Below, piece by piece: positions 36,555 to 45,080 of a stretch of DNA of 64,000 nucleotides (its first letter is position 1; each line of letters opens with the position of its first letter). The stretch is taken from contig JAOAEJ010000072.1 in NCBI GenBank assembly GCA_026416815.1, forward strand, positions 62,001-126,000, given 5' to 3'. Origin of the DNA: Clostridia bacterium (GTDB lineage Bacteria > Bacillota > Clostridia > Acetivibrionales > DSM-2933). Below the pieces are notes generated by a model, which did no database searches, was not told where the DNA came from, and saw only the letters and a program-made list of their open reading frames with translations. A program made the position numbers and the translations under genes.

Positions 36555-39500
36555 ATGGAATCAGTTAAGAAGTATATTTTTGAACAAGTTGCTTCACAGA
36601 AGCTTTCCAGAAATCAGGCGAAAACGATGTTAAGCGAGCTTGAGGAGCTAAAGACAGGAGCAAACGAGGATATCGCTGTAATAGGAATGGCCGCAAGAGT
36701 ACCCGGAGCAAGAGACCTGGATGAATTCTGGAGTAACCTGGTACAGGGTAAAAACTGTCTTGGCGACTTCCCTGAACAAAGAAAAAAAGACTCCGATATT
36801 TTAGTTGAGATTATGGAAAAGAAAAGATTCGGTGAAGGCGCAAATTGTAACCTTACTTATAGAAAAGCAGGATATATTGATGAGATAGACAAGTTTGATG
36901 CACCCTTTTTCGGGATAACCGATGAGGAGGCAGCATGGATGGACCCCTACCAGAGGCTGTTTCTTGAAACTGCATGGGAAGCAGTTGAGGATGCCGGGCT
37001 AGGAGGAAAAAGACTGTATGGCTCTAAGACAGGAGTATTTGTAGGAAGAGACTTTGCAGCGGAATCAATATATAAAGAACTGGACGAGTCGCGTGAGACC
37101 AATGGTATAGCGGGGCTATATACAGGCATATTGGCAAGCCGCATATCCTATATTTTCAACTTCAGGGGTCCGGCTATGGTAATTGATACAGCCTGCTCCT
37201 CCGCTTTGGTTGCCATGCATGAGGCAAACCTGGCGATGAAAAGCAAACGATGTGATCTTGCCATAGTCGGAGGTATAGCGTTGATGTACCGCCATACCGA
37301 TGATAATGAGGGAGTTTCCTTTGTAGACTCCAAAGACTGTACGGTAAGAACCTTTGATAAAAAGGCTACGGGAACAGTATGGGGAGAGGGTGTAGCGGCA
37401 GTAGTGCTGAAGCCTTTGAGTAAAGCTATTGCCGACAGGGATAATATACATGCAGTAATAAAAGCGTGCGCTCTTAACAACGATGGAGCCTCAAACGGAA
37501 TACTTGCACCCAATGCCGAAGCCCAAGAAGAACTTCTGGTGAGTGCATGGAAGGAAGCCGGGATTAATCCCGAAACAATAACCTACATAGAAGCTCATGG
37601 AACAGGGACTAATCTGGGAGACCCTATTGAAGTAAAGGGTATGACCAACGCGTTTATGCGGTTTACTGATAAAAAGCAATTTTGCGGTATAGGTTCGCTC
37701 AAAACCAACGTAGGCCACCTGCAGCCGCTTTCAGGACTAGCTTCATTGTTTAAAGTCATACTTTCTATGAAGCACGGACAAATACCTGCTACCATCAACT
37801 TTGAACAGCCTAACCCCTACATAAGATTCACAGAATCGCCTGTATACGTAAATGATAGGCTAAGCAAATGGGAGAGAGGTGATACACCGAGGCGAGGAGG
37901 AATAAGCGCTTATGGCTTCAGTGGTACCAATGCCCATGTGGTTGTAGAAGAACCGCCCGCAATAAACGATGTACAGGAGCCTACGGAAAATATTCCACAT
38001 ATCCTGACTATTTCAGCTAAGACTGAGGAAATTTTAAAGGAGCTTGTAGTTAAGTATAAAAACTTTATCAAACGTGAAACAAACTATAAACTCAGAGACA
38101 TTTGCTTTACGGCGAATACCGGAAGAGGCCACCATGAACACAGACTGGCACTGATATTAAAAGATGAAAAAGACTTCAGAGAAAAGATAGAAAAGCTTGC
38201 CGATATGAGGTTTGAGACTCTAAGTGAGCAGGGCATATACTACGGAAGGCATGCCGTTATCCCGGGACGTAAAGCAAAATCCGTAGAATACGAGATAACT
38301 GAAGCAGAGCAAAGAGAATTCAGCGAAGAGGCAAACAAAAGGGTCAGAGAATTCGTTGAGTTGAAAGACAGATTCCAACTCCAAGATATATGCACCCAAT
38401 ATATAAAAGGTGCAACCGTTCAGTGGGATGAAATGTACAGAGCAGTAAAGGCTAGAAGAGTCAGCATACCTGTATATCCTTTTGAACGCAGAAGATACTG
38501 GTTGAAATGGAATAACCGGAGAAAAGATAATGCTGCATATGGTAAACCTGTAGGACATCCGCTGTTAGACAGGTGTATAGCCGAATCGTTGAATCAGGAT
38601 ATATACATGACTAAGTTAAATGTAGCGAATCACTGGGTATTAAAAGACCATAAGGTAGCAGGTACAAATCTGTTACCGGGTACCGGGTACCTCGAAATAG
38701 CAAGAGCAGCAGGAAACAGATACTACAAGGACGAAATTATAGAGCTTCACGGCATGAGCTTTAAATCTCCGCTGGCAGTTCCAGAGGGGATGGATAAGGA
38801 AGTTCAGACTATAATAACAAAAGAAGACGGATTCCTTAGCTTTGCTGTTGCAAGCAAATCCAAAATCGGCAATGATGGAGATGAGGGTAACTGGACTAAA
38901 CACTCGGAAGCTAAGATCTATAAAGCTGAAAGGAAGGAAGTCCCTCAGTATAATATAGACGAAATCAGGGCGAAATGTGAAAAGAGTGATATTACTCTGG
39001 ATTTAAGTACACCGGCGGGAATATTTGAGTTTGGAGCAAGGTGGATAGGAGTCAAGCTTAAGGAAGCATTCTCAAGGCAAAACGAAGTCCTGGGATATCT
39101 GGAGTTTGATGATAAGTTTAAAGAGGATTTAGACAAGTATTACCTGCACCCATCCATCATGGATGTATCTGTAAACGTTACAGGATTAAATTCAGGGGAG
39201 GGAACGTACCTGCCTGCATCCTACAAGTTAATGCGAATTTATGGTCCTACCCCGGCTAAAATTTGGACTTATGGTATACGTAGAGAGAGCAATAATAATG
39301 AAACCCAGACGTTTGATATATTGCTTATGGACGAGACTGGAAAAGTATTCGTTGAAATAGAAGAATACACCCTTAAACGAGTACGTGAGTCTGATCTCAA
39401 GTTCAGGAATATTCCTATTAAAGAAGATGTCTTCTTTAAATCGCAATGGAATGCTGCCGACATTGATGAAACTGTAGATGCTCCGGAAAGAGGAAGTATA

Positions 39501-41219
39501 TTAATCTTAAAGGATGAGAAAGGCGTCGGGGAATCCATAGCTGTAAAATACAGGGAAAAGGGCAGAACTGTTATAGAAGTTTTACCTGGTGCGGCATTTG
39601 AAAAGAACAGTGAAACTTCTTATACTGTAGGCGATTCAGAAGAGGACTACCTGAAGCTGTTAGAAGACATAAAGGCAAGAGGGCTATGCCATATATTCCA
39701 CCTGTTTACTATAAAGAACAAGGTAGAAATAGAATCAATGGAGGAACTTGCTCAAAGCCAAAAGAAAGGCGTTTACAGCCTGTTCTATACAATAAGAAGT
39801 ATAGTAAAGAGCAGAATCAGGGGAGAGGTGAAGGTGACCCTGATATCGGAAAACGTAAATGAAGTGACAAAAGAAGAAGCATATTTGTATCCTTACAGTG
39901 CTGCTTTATTCGGATTAGGCAAGGTAGTAGACCAGGAATACCCGCAGATAATGTGCAGGTGTATTGATATTGATGCTGCTACAACAGCGGATCAGATCCT
40001 TAACGAATTAAGGGCGAAAGACTACACTCATCAGGTAGCATACAGAAATGGAAAAAGGTATATTGAGCATCTTGGAATTATGAATATCAAGGAGCAGCCG
40101 ATTCAAGAGGCAGAAATAAAGAGCGAAGGTGTATATGTTATAACAGGCGGTACAGGCGGAATCGGAGTTGAGATGGCAAAATACATAGCACAAAAGAATA
40201 CTACAAATATAGCTCTAATCAACCGCTCAAGAATGCCTGCCCGTGAAGAGTGGGAAGCAATCCTTGAGAGCGGTGCAGATGAGAGACTTTGCTCCAGGAT
40301 AAAAGCAGTGCAGGATATAGAAGAGTTGGGGGCGAATGTAATCTGTTGCAGTGCTGATGTTTCAAGTTTCGAGGACATGAAGAAAGTATTGGATGACTTA
40401 AGGGCAAACTATGGTAGAATAAACGGTGTACTGCACAGTGCCGGAGTAGCAGGAGATGGTGTGCTCATAAGAAAAGAGGAAGAGGCGTTCAGGAAGGTAA
40501 TGATGCCTAAAGTAGAAGGTACATGGATTCTTGATAGCTTGACCAAGGTGGACAACCCTGATTTCTTTATCCTAAACTCCTCAATAATGAGCGTATTCGG
40601 AGGTCCAGGGCAGGGAGATTATACCGCGGCAAACTCCTTCCTCGATGCATTTGCATTCTTTAGGGCAAAATCCGGGAAGAAAACGATATCGATAAACTGG
40701 CCTGCATGGAAAGAAACAGGTATGGCTGTTGACCACGCTTTTAACGATGAAGCGGGAGTATTTAAAGGAATGGGAACAGAGCAAGCAATGTTTGCTTTCG
40801 ATGCCATACTGAACAGGGATAATACAAGGGTTATAACAGGTGAACTCAACTATGCAAGTGCAATCATAAGTACTGACGTACGGCTACCCTTAAAAGTGTC
40901 GGAAGAACTTCTCGAAAAAATTGAGAAGAATAAGGGACAGCAGCAAGGAGCAGATGCAACCTATTCTGCTGCAGAATATGAGCCTCCTGCAGACGAGACG
41001 GAAGAAAAAATAGCAGAGATATGGTTGAGAGTACTGGGACCTGAGCTTGGACTGAGCAGAATAGGAGTAAACGATGACTTTTTTGCCCTGGGAGGACAGT
41101 CGGTTCTTTCAATAAGACTGGAATCGGAAATGGAGAAGGCGGGTATGCCAATAGAAAGTGCGGACCTTCACAAAAATCCAACTGTAAGGGAACTGGCAAA
41201 TTTCATAAAAAACAGGTAA
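36555..41219 (+). CDS. Terminal trans-AT PKS module: KS-DH-KR-ACP
   Basis: 1554 aa. N-terminal helix pair (1-36; LSRNQAKTMLSELEEL), KS with Cys214 in DTACSSA and EAHGTGT, KTNVGHLQ; DH with HKVAGTNLLP (His699) and Asp870 in LHPSIMD; KR with ITGGTGGIG and Tyr in GQGDYTAAN; ACP with Ser1516. The protein stops about 40 residues after the carrier serine with no thioesterase, reductase or condensation domain, so the chain must be released by another protein. With the previous module it would set a conjugated diene next to the carrier thioester (inference). Four bases separate it from the previous gene. A strong intrinsic terminator follows directly, ending the megasynthase operon. Confidence 0.93.
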   Translation: MESVKKYIFEQVASQKLSRNQAKTMLSELEELKTGANEDIAVIGMAARVPGARDLDEFWSNLVQGKNCLGDFPEQRKKDSDILVEIMEKKRFGEGANCNLTYRKAGYIDEIDKFDAPFFGITDEEAAWMDPYQRLFLETAWEAVEDAGLGGKRLYGSKTGVFVGRDFAAESIYKELDESRETNGIAGLYTGILASRISYIFNFRGPAMVIDTACSSALVAMHEANLAMKSKRCDLAIVGGIALMYRHTDDNEGVSFVDSKDCTVRTFDKKATGTVWGEGVAAVVLKPLSKAIADRDNIHAVIKACALNNDGASNGILAPNAEAQEELLVSAWKEAGINPETITYIEAHGTGTNLGDPIEVKGMTNAFMRFTDKKQFCGIGSLKTNVGHLQPLSGLASLFKVILSMKHGQIPATINFEQPNPYIRFTESPVYVNDRLSKWERGDTPRRGGISAYGFSGTNAHVVVEEPPAINDVQEPTENIPHILTISAKTEEILKELVVKYKNFIKRETNYKLRDICFTANTGRGHHEHRLALILKDEKDFREKIEKLADMRFETLSEQGIYYGRHAVIPGRKAKSVEYEITEAEQREFSEEANKRVREFVELKDRFQLQDICTQYIKGATVQWDEMYRAVKARRVSIPVYPFERRRYWLKWNNRRKDNAAYGKPVGHPLLDRCIAESLNQDIYMTKLNVANHWVLKDHKVAGTNLLPGTGYLEIARAAGNRYYKDEIIELHGMSFKSPLAVPEGMDKEVQTIITKEDGFLSFAVASKSKIGNDGDEGNWTKHSEAKIYKAERKEVPQYNIDEIRAKCEKSDITLDLSTPAGIFEFGARWIGVKLKEAFSRQNEVLGYLEFDDKFKEDLDKYYLHPSIMDVSVNVTGLNSGEGTYLPASYKLMRIYGPTPAKIWTYGIRRESNNNETQTFDILLMDETGKVFVEIEEYTLKRVRESDLKFRNIPIKEDVFFKSQWNAADIDETVDAPERGSILILKDEKGVGESIAVKYREKGRTVIEVLPGAAFEKNSETSYTVGDSEEDYLKLLEDIKARGLCHIFHLFTIKNKVEIESMEELAQSQKKGVYSLFYTIRSIVKSRIRGEVKVTLISENVNEVTKEEAYLYPYSAALFGLGKVVDQEYPQIMCRCIDIDAATTADQILNELRAKDYTHQVAYRNGKRYIEHLGIMNIKEQPIQEAEIKSEGVYVITGGTGGIGVEMAKYIAQKNTTNIALINRSRMPAREEWEAILESGADERLCSRIKAVQDIEELGANVICCSADVSSFEDMKKVLDDLRANYGRINGVLHSAGVAGDGVLIRKEEEAFRKVMMPKVEGTWILDSLTKVDNPDFFILNSSIMSVFGGPGQGDYTAANSFLDAFAFFRAKSGKKTISINWPAWKETGMAVDHAFNDEAGVFKGMGTEQAMFAFDAILNRDNTRVITGELNYASAIISTDVRLPLKVSEELLEKIEKNKGQQQGADATYSAAEYEPPADETEEKIAEIWLRVLGPELGLSRIGVNDDFFALGGQSVLSIRLESEMEKAGMPIESADLHKNPTVRELANFIKNR

Positions 41220-41236
41220 AATTAAATTATAGATAA

Positions 41237-41282
41237 AAAACTGTATTTCCATAGTCCTAAAGGACTATGGAAATACAGTTTT
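41237..41282 (+). terminator. Strong intrinsic terminator after the PKS genes
   Basis: A perfect 22-base-pair inverted repeat (AAAACTGTATTTCCATAG... and its complement) with a two-base centre, ending in TTTT, starts 18 bases after the last PKS stop. Because it is flanked by A and T runs it can work in both directions. Confidence 0.9.
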
Positions 41283-41323
41283 AAAATAATTTTATAAAAA
41301 TAAAGTAAAGTGTAGGTGATAAA

Positions 41324-42418
41324 ATGTCTGGTCAAAAAGCTTTAGACAATATAGGTCCGTTTAATGATATATTCTATAAAATGTGCTACTATAATGCGCT
41401 TTTCTCTGTAGTAAACCATTTAGGCAAAAGTGTCCTTCCCTTTCTGGCGAGTGATGTATATGCCTATAACTACGATACAAATAAAAATATACCAAATATA
41501 GATTTTAAAATATTATCCTTTAAAACCGACGAACAGCTTCTCAAGGAAAGCGGTATAGTAGAAGAAGCCAAGGAACCGGGCTATGACGTTATAGAAGATA
41601 TAATAGAATCTATATCGGCGGACAAGCCTGTAATACTCTTTGTTGACTGCTACTACGAGTCAATCAGGCGCGACGTGTATTTGAAGCATCATTGGCCTCA
41701 TTCTCTATTGATATATGGATACGACGAATCCAAACAGGTATGCAATGTTATAGAGCATAAGTATCGTGATAGTCTTACTTATGACAAATGTACACTAAGC
41801 TATTTGGATACTATTAACGCGCTTAACGGGTATATGACGAACTTTATGCTGGAGGGAGACGATACTTCAGCAGAATACCTTGAAGTGGTAGGTACAGAAA
41901 AAAACAGTATGGCAGACCTTATGCGCTACCTTGAGACATTCCCTGTTAAAGCAAGGACGAAGCCTTACTTTGAATACTCATTAGCACAGGGTGAAGAGAT
42001 ATCCATAAGTGTCGAAGAGTGTATGAAAACTTTTAAAGAAACCTTATACAACAATAGGGAAGTAGTGGATAAAGGGCTGGAAGGCTTGAAGCTGTTTGTT
42101 GAAAATTACAAAGCACTCGCTAATAGTGAGCAGTTTCCTGCACAAACCTTTGAAGATCTAAATAGTAGTACAAATAACATACTGACTATTAAGCAGGTGG
42201 AAAAGTATAAGATGTCTCAACTGCTAAAAGATAGAGCTGATATTATAGGTGTGCTGGACGAAATCATAAGTAACTGGGGAGCTGTTAGAGCTTCGGTAGC
42301 AAAAATGATGTACTCAGGTGCGATAAATGCTAACTCTTTTGTATTTACAGTAGATAAACTTGAAGAAATCTGTCATCTTGAGCAAAAGTACAACGAAATG
42401 ATGTTTTCATCGCTATAG
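41324..42418 (+). CDS. BtrH-like papain-fold acyltransferase, first copy
   Basis: 364 aa, cytoplasmic. The N-terminal 160 residues carry the layout of the butirosin BtrH N-terminal domain family: a candidate nucleophile Cys21 near the start (KMCYYNALFSVV), and HHWPHSLLIYGYD with His126 and Asp133. BtrH moves an acyl group from an acyl carrier protein to an amine, so this protein may take the finished chain, or a side group, from an ACP. The C-terminal 200 residues are helical without a motif that I recognise. It is followed 37 bases later by a free carrier protein and then by a second protein of the same fold, which suggests a three-gene transfer cassette. It could equally hydrolyse thioesters; the acceptor cannot be read from sequence. 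Confidence 0.7.
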   Translation: MSGQKALDNIGPFNDIFYKMCYYNALFSVVNHLGKSVLPFLASDVYAYNYDTNKNIPNIDFKILSFKTDEQLLKESGIVEEAKEPGYDVIEDIIESISADKPVILFVDCYYESIRRDVYLKHHWPHSLLIYGYDESKQVCNVIEHKYRDSLTYDKCTLSYLDTINALNGYMTNFMLEGDDTSAEYLEVVGTEKNSMADLMRYLETFPVKARTKPYFEYSLAQGEEISISVEECMKTFKETLYNNREVVDKGLEGLKLFVENYKALANSEQFPAQTFEDLNSSTNNILTIKQVEKYKMSQLLKDRADIIGVLDEIISNWGAVRASVAKMMYSGAINANSFVFTVDKLEEICHLEQKYNEMMFSSL

Positions 42419-42455
42419 AAGGTTTTAATATAATAACAAAATAGGAGGTGACCCT

Positions 42456-42701
42456 GTGTCAAGCGATATTGAGGCAAGAATTAGAAAAGTATTGGATGCT
42501 GAGATAGGCGATATAGTGCCTGCTGACCAGATAGGGCTTGAAGAAAACCTGGGGGAGTGCGGTCTTACATCCAATAACTATATAAAAGTTATAGTTAAAA
42601 TTGAGAATGAATTCGGGATTGAAGTTGCCGATGAAGACCTGACAATTGATAATTTCATGACCATAAGCAGAATGATAGCTTATATCGAAAAAAAGCTATA
42701 A
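42456..42701 (+). CDS. Free-standing acyl carrier protein
   Basis: 81 aa, size and fold of a discrete ACP. The usual G-x-D-S-L segment is CGLTSNNYIKVIVKIENEFGI, with the expected phosphopantetheine Ser in LTS followed by the helix II pattern of carrier proteins that serve amino-acyl or hydroxy-acyl transfer. GTG start with AGGAGG seven bases upstream. It lies between two BtrH-like genes, so it is probably their acyl donor, or a shuttle between the PKS and these enzymes. No dedicated adenylating enzyme lies next to it. The 199 bases after it (42702-42900) show no clear signal. Confidence 0.85.
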   Translation: MSSDIEARIRKVLDAEIGDIVPADQIGLEENLGECGLTSNNYIKVIVKIENEFGIEVADEDLTIDNFMTISRMIAYIEKKL

Positions 42702-42900
42702 CTAATGTGATGAAGGTTCCGGCTAAGCACTTGCAAACCAGAATATTAACTCAGTCCCAGTAGGTTAATCAGTTTTTTTATAAGGAGTGTGGAGCTTAGT
42801 ACCAAGGGAATGGCTTTTCAACACTTGGGTAATTAGAAATAGGCGTGTTAATAAGCATTAGTTACCGTATTCTACAAACAAAATAAAGGGGGATAAAGCA

Positions 42901-44496
42901 ATGAAACTTGATATAATACCGAAGCATGATGATATAAGAAACTGCTACCAGGATATCATTGCTACAGTATCGGAATGGCGGGGACGGGGCCATGAATTAA
43001 TGTTTGCGGACGCGTGGAATTTCAACTTTTCTCCGTTAGAGTCAGGAAGTGAAGGCGTTATCGGGGAAAGATTGGGAGTGGGCGAACTTGATATTCTGCC
43101 GCTTTTGAAGAGGTATTACGGTATTAGTCTTAATATTCACAACGTAAGCACTTTAGAAGAAATATTGGACATTGTTAGAAAGGAACTTAATAGGGGCTAT
43201 CCGTCTATAATACAGATTGATTCATTCTGGTGTCCCTCCGACCCCGGATATGGTAAACATCATTTTCCACACTACTGCCTTGTAGTAGATATTGATGACC
43301 TAGGGAGTAAGATTTGTTTGGTCGATCCTTTTTACATGAAGAAGGACGTTCATATTACCTTCGAAGAATTTGCGAAAGGCAAGGGTATATGTGCAACCTT
43401 CGAGTTTGATGACAACTTTTCATCGGATGTAGTCTGGAACGAAATTGTTGAAAACGCTGTGGTACGAGTAAAAGGCCTAAACGGAGCTAACAGCATTTTT
43501 GATTCAATGAGGAAGCTGGCTAAGGAAGTACTGGAATCCATGAACCTTGATGCGGAAGTAAAAGGGCATGAAGATGCTCCCCTAAGTGCTACTTTAGTTG
43601 CTCGTATGAATGATGTATGTAGAAGCCGTAAGCAGTTTGCACGGATTCTGTCATATTTAGCAACCCGGTATGATATAGGAGAACTGGTAGAACTGACAGG
43701 AAAGCTTGAGCATGCAGCTTTAAGGTGGAGTTCAATACAGGGAATGCTAGTTAAGGCCTTCTATACTCAAGAACGTACAAATATAATCAAAAGGATAGCT
43801 GCTAAAATCGAAGAGGCCGCCTGTGATGAAGAAAGCATTGCTGATGAACTTCTTAGGATAAGCAGCGAAGGTTCTAGAGTGAGTCTATCGGGTTTATGCG
43901 GTGAAGAGACAGAAGACATTAACAGGGCTGAGAAAGAAATTATATTTGCTGATTTGTCGCAATATGTGAATAACAAAGGATTTGGAAAACATGAGGGTAA
44001 TGGGCCGGAGGTAGGATTGTCCTCCGGATATGAAAAAGGATTCTTCCTTACCGATGGGCTCCGAAACGAAAAGGTGTGGGAAGTAGGAGAGATGAAATTT
44101 AACTTCTGCTATCCGTCAGAGAGTATGAATGACAATATTTCATGTGCCGGCCAGGTAATAAATATCCAAGAGGGCTCTTACACAGGGATTATGCTATTGG
44201 GATGTTCGGAATTCGGTAACCATTCTGAGTCCGTTACTATTGGCTATGCTGATGGCAGTACGGAAAAAGTGCCTCTTGAATTTACCGATTGGGCAGCGGA
44301 AAGGCCTCTGTTCAAAGAGGAAATAGCCTGGGTAGGAAAGGGTGCAGTGCAAAAGCAGACTGGAGTAGAAATTTTTTCAGATAGCGTTAAGTTGTTTGCA
44401 AAGTATAGAGCTCTAAAGTGCAAAGGTTCAATGGTAAGTATTACACTGCCTGATTGCGGAAACATACATGTATTTGCACTTTCTCTCTTAAAGTGA
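42901..44496 (+). CDS. BtrH-like papain-fold protein with C-terminal beta-sandwich
   Basis: 531 aa. The N-terminal half repeats the pattern of the gene at 41324: Cys15 (IRNCYQDIIATV), HHFPHYCLVVDID with His124, and a further Asp in LVDPFY. The middle (about 180-330) is helical. The last 180 residues look like an all-beta carbohydrate-esterase/glycosidase-associated sandwich (IGYADGSTEKVPLEFTDW; ITLPDCGNIHVFALSL), a fold often seen as a ligand-binding appendage on sugar-active enzymes. The combination suggests an acyl transfer or release enzyme with an added binding module; a sugar acceptor is possible but unproven. No signal peptide. The start has AAAGGGGG upstream. The three genes 41324-44496 are spaced as a cassette. 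Confidence 0.65.
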   Translation: MKLDIIPKHDDIRNCYQDIIATVSEWRGRGHELMFADAWNFNFSPLESGSEGVIGERLGVGELDILPLLKRYYGISLNIHNVSTLEEILDIVRKELNRGYPSIIQIDSFWCPSDPGYGKHHFPHYCLVVDIDDLGSKICLVDPFYMKKDVHITFEEFAKGKGICATFEFDDNFSSDVVWNEIVENAVVRVKGLNGANSIFDSMRKLAKEVLESMNLDAEVKGHEDAPLSATLVARMNDVCRSRKQFARILSYLATRYDIGELVELTGKLEHAALRWSSIQGMLVKAFYTQERTNIIKRIAAKIEEAACDEESIADELLRISSEGSRVSLSGLCGEETEDINRAEKEIIFADLSQYVNNKGFGKHEGNGPEVGLSSGYEKGFFLTDGLRNEKVWEVGEMKFNFCYPSESMNDNISCAGQVINIQEGSYTGIMLLGCSEFGNHSESVTIGYADGSTEKVPLEFTDWAAERPLFKEEIAWVGKGAVQKQTGVEIFSDSVKLFAKYRALKCKGSMVSITLPDCGNIHVFALSLLK

Positions 44497-44617
44497 ATAA
44501 AAGCTGTTGAGAACTTCCTTTGAGGAGTTAGACAGTGGCACAAATCTCAAACAAATAGAATAATACAGTATACGATACACCATTTATTTTATAGTAGTAA
44601 CTTTAAAAAACTAAAAA

Positions 44618-44660
44618 TTGGGCCAGTAGGAGGGGTTAGCCAGCCCTCTTGCTGGCCCAA
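44618..44660 (+). terminator. GC-rich hairpin after the second BtrH-like gene
   Basis: TTGGGCCAG pairs perfectly with CTGGCCCAA, extended by GAGGG/CCCTC inside, 120 bases after the stop. No U-run follows, so it may be a weak terminator or an RNA processing element. The 557-base gap 44497-45053 otherwise holds two different palindromic repeats (44732-44855 and 44866-44973) and no gene. Confidence 0.5.
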
Positions 44661-44731
44661 AGTATTGTAACCAAATAAAAGCTTGCTTGCCTACGGCGCA
44701 GGGGCAAAGCATCTTTAAATCTAACGTTTGA

Positions 44732-44855
44732 TATATAAATTGCGATAATGATATTATAAGCAAAAATTTGGTTATCGCAATAAAACTTAAGGTAACAAAT
44801 TGCAAAAAAGATTTAGGGAGAACTTTGTTGTAGATTCTTTTCTGCAATTTATATA
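44732..44855 (+). repeat. MITE-like repeat family 2, copy A
   Basis: 124 bases with 12-base terminal inverted repeats TATATAAATTGC / GCAATTTATATA. Inside, TTGCGATAA pairs with TTATCGCAA and AAATTGCA..AAAAGA pairs with the right end, so the RNA would form two hairpins. A second copy in the same orientation, about four-fifths identical, lies at 48626-48748. No coding capacity. Confidence 0.8.
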
Positions 44856-44865
44856 GTAGCGATAG

Positions 44866-44973
44866 TTATGGATAACCAAAGTTAAACTTAGTGATTTCCA
44901 GCTAGGGAAACACCTGTGATAAGTGGTGATTTCCTAGCTGGATAAAATCACTTTTAAGTTTGGTTATCTATAA
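44866..44973 (+). repeat. Palindromic repeat family 1, copy 1
   Basis: A 108-base near-palindrome: TTATGGATAACCAAA at the left matches TTTGGTTATCTATAA at the right, and inner arms AGTGATTT / AAATCACT and CAGCTAGG / CCTAGCTG pair as well. The inverted second copy is at 58903-59009. It starts 10 bases after repeat family 2 copy A and ends about 100 bases before the hydrolase gene. Confidence 0.8.
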
Positions 44974-45080
44974 TGTTTTTTGTCAAAAAAGGTTGTGGAT
45001 TTTCGTAGGATGTATATGGTAAAATGGGAGAGTGATGTACAAAATAGGATTTAATGGAAAGGTTTTGGGTGAGGTTAATA

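Noticed and set aside
40900-41219. A terminal thioesterase or reductase in the last PKS protein
   Set aside because: The protein ends about 40 residues after the carrier Ser; no GxSxG, NADPH motif or C domain follows.
44611-44847. Minus-strand open frame of 78 codons in the gap before the hydrolase
   Set aside because: It runs through the GC hairpin and repeat family 2, shows no ribosome site and no recognisable protein; it is a by-product of the repeat.
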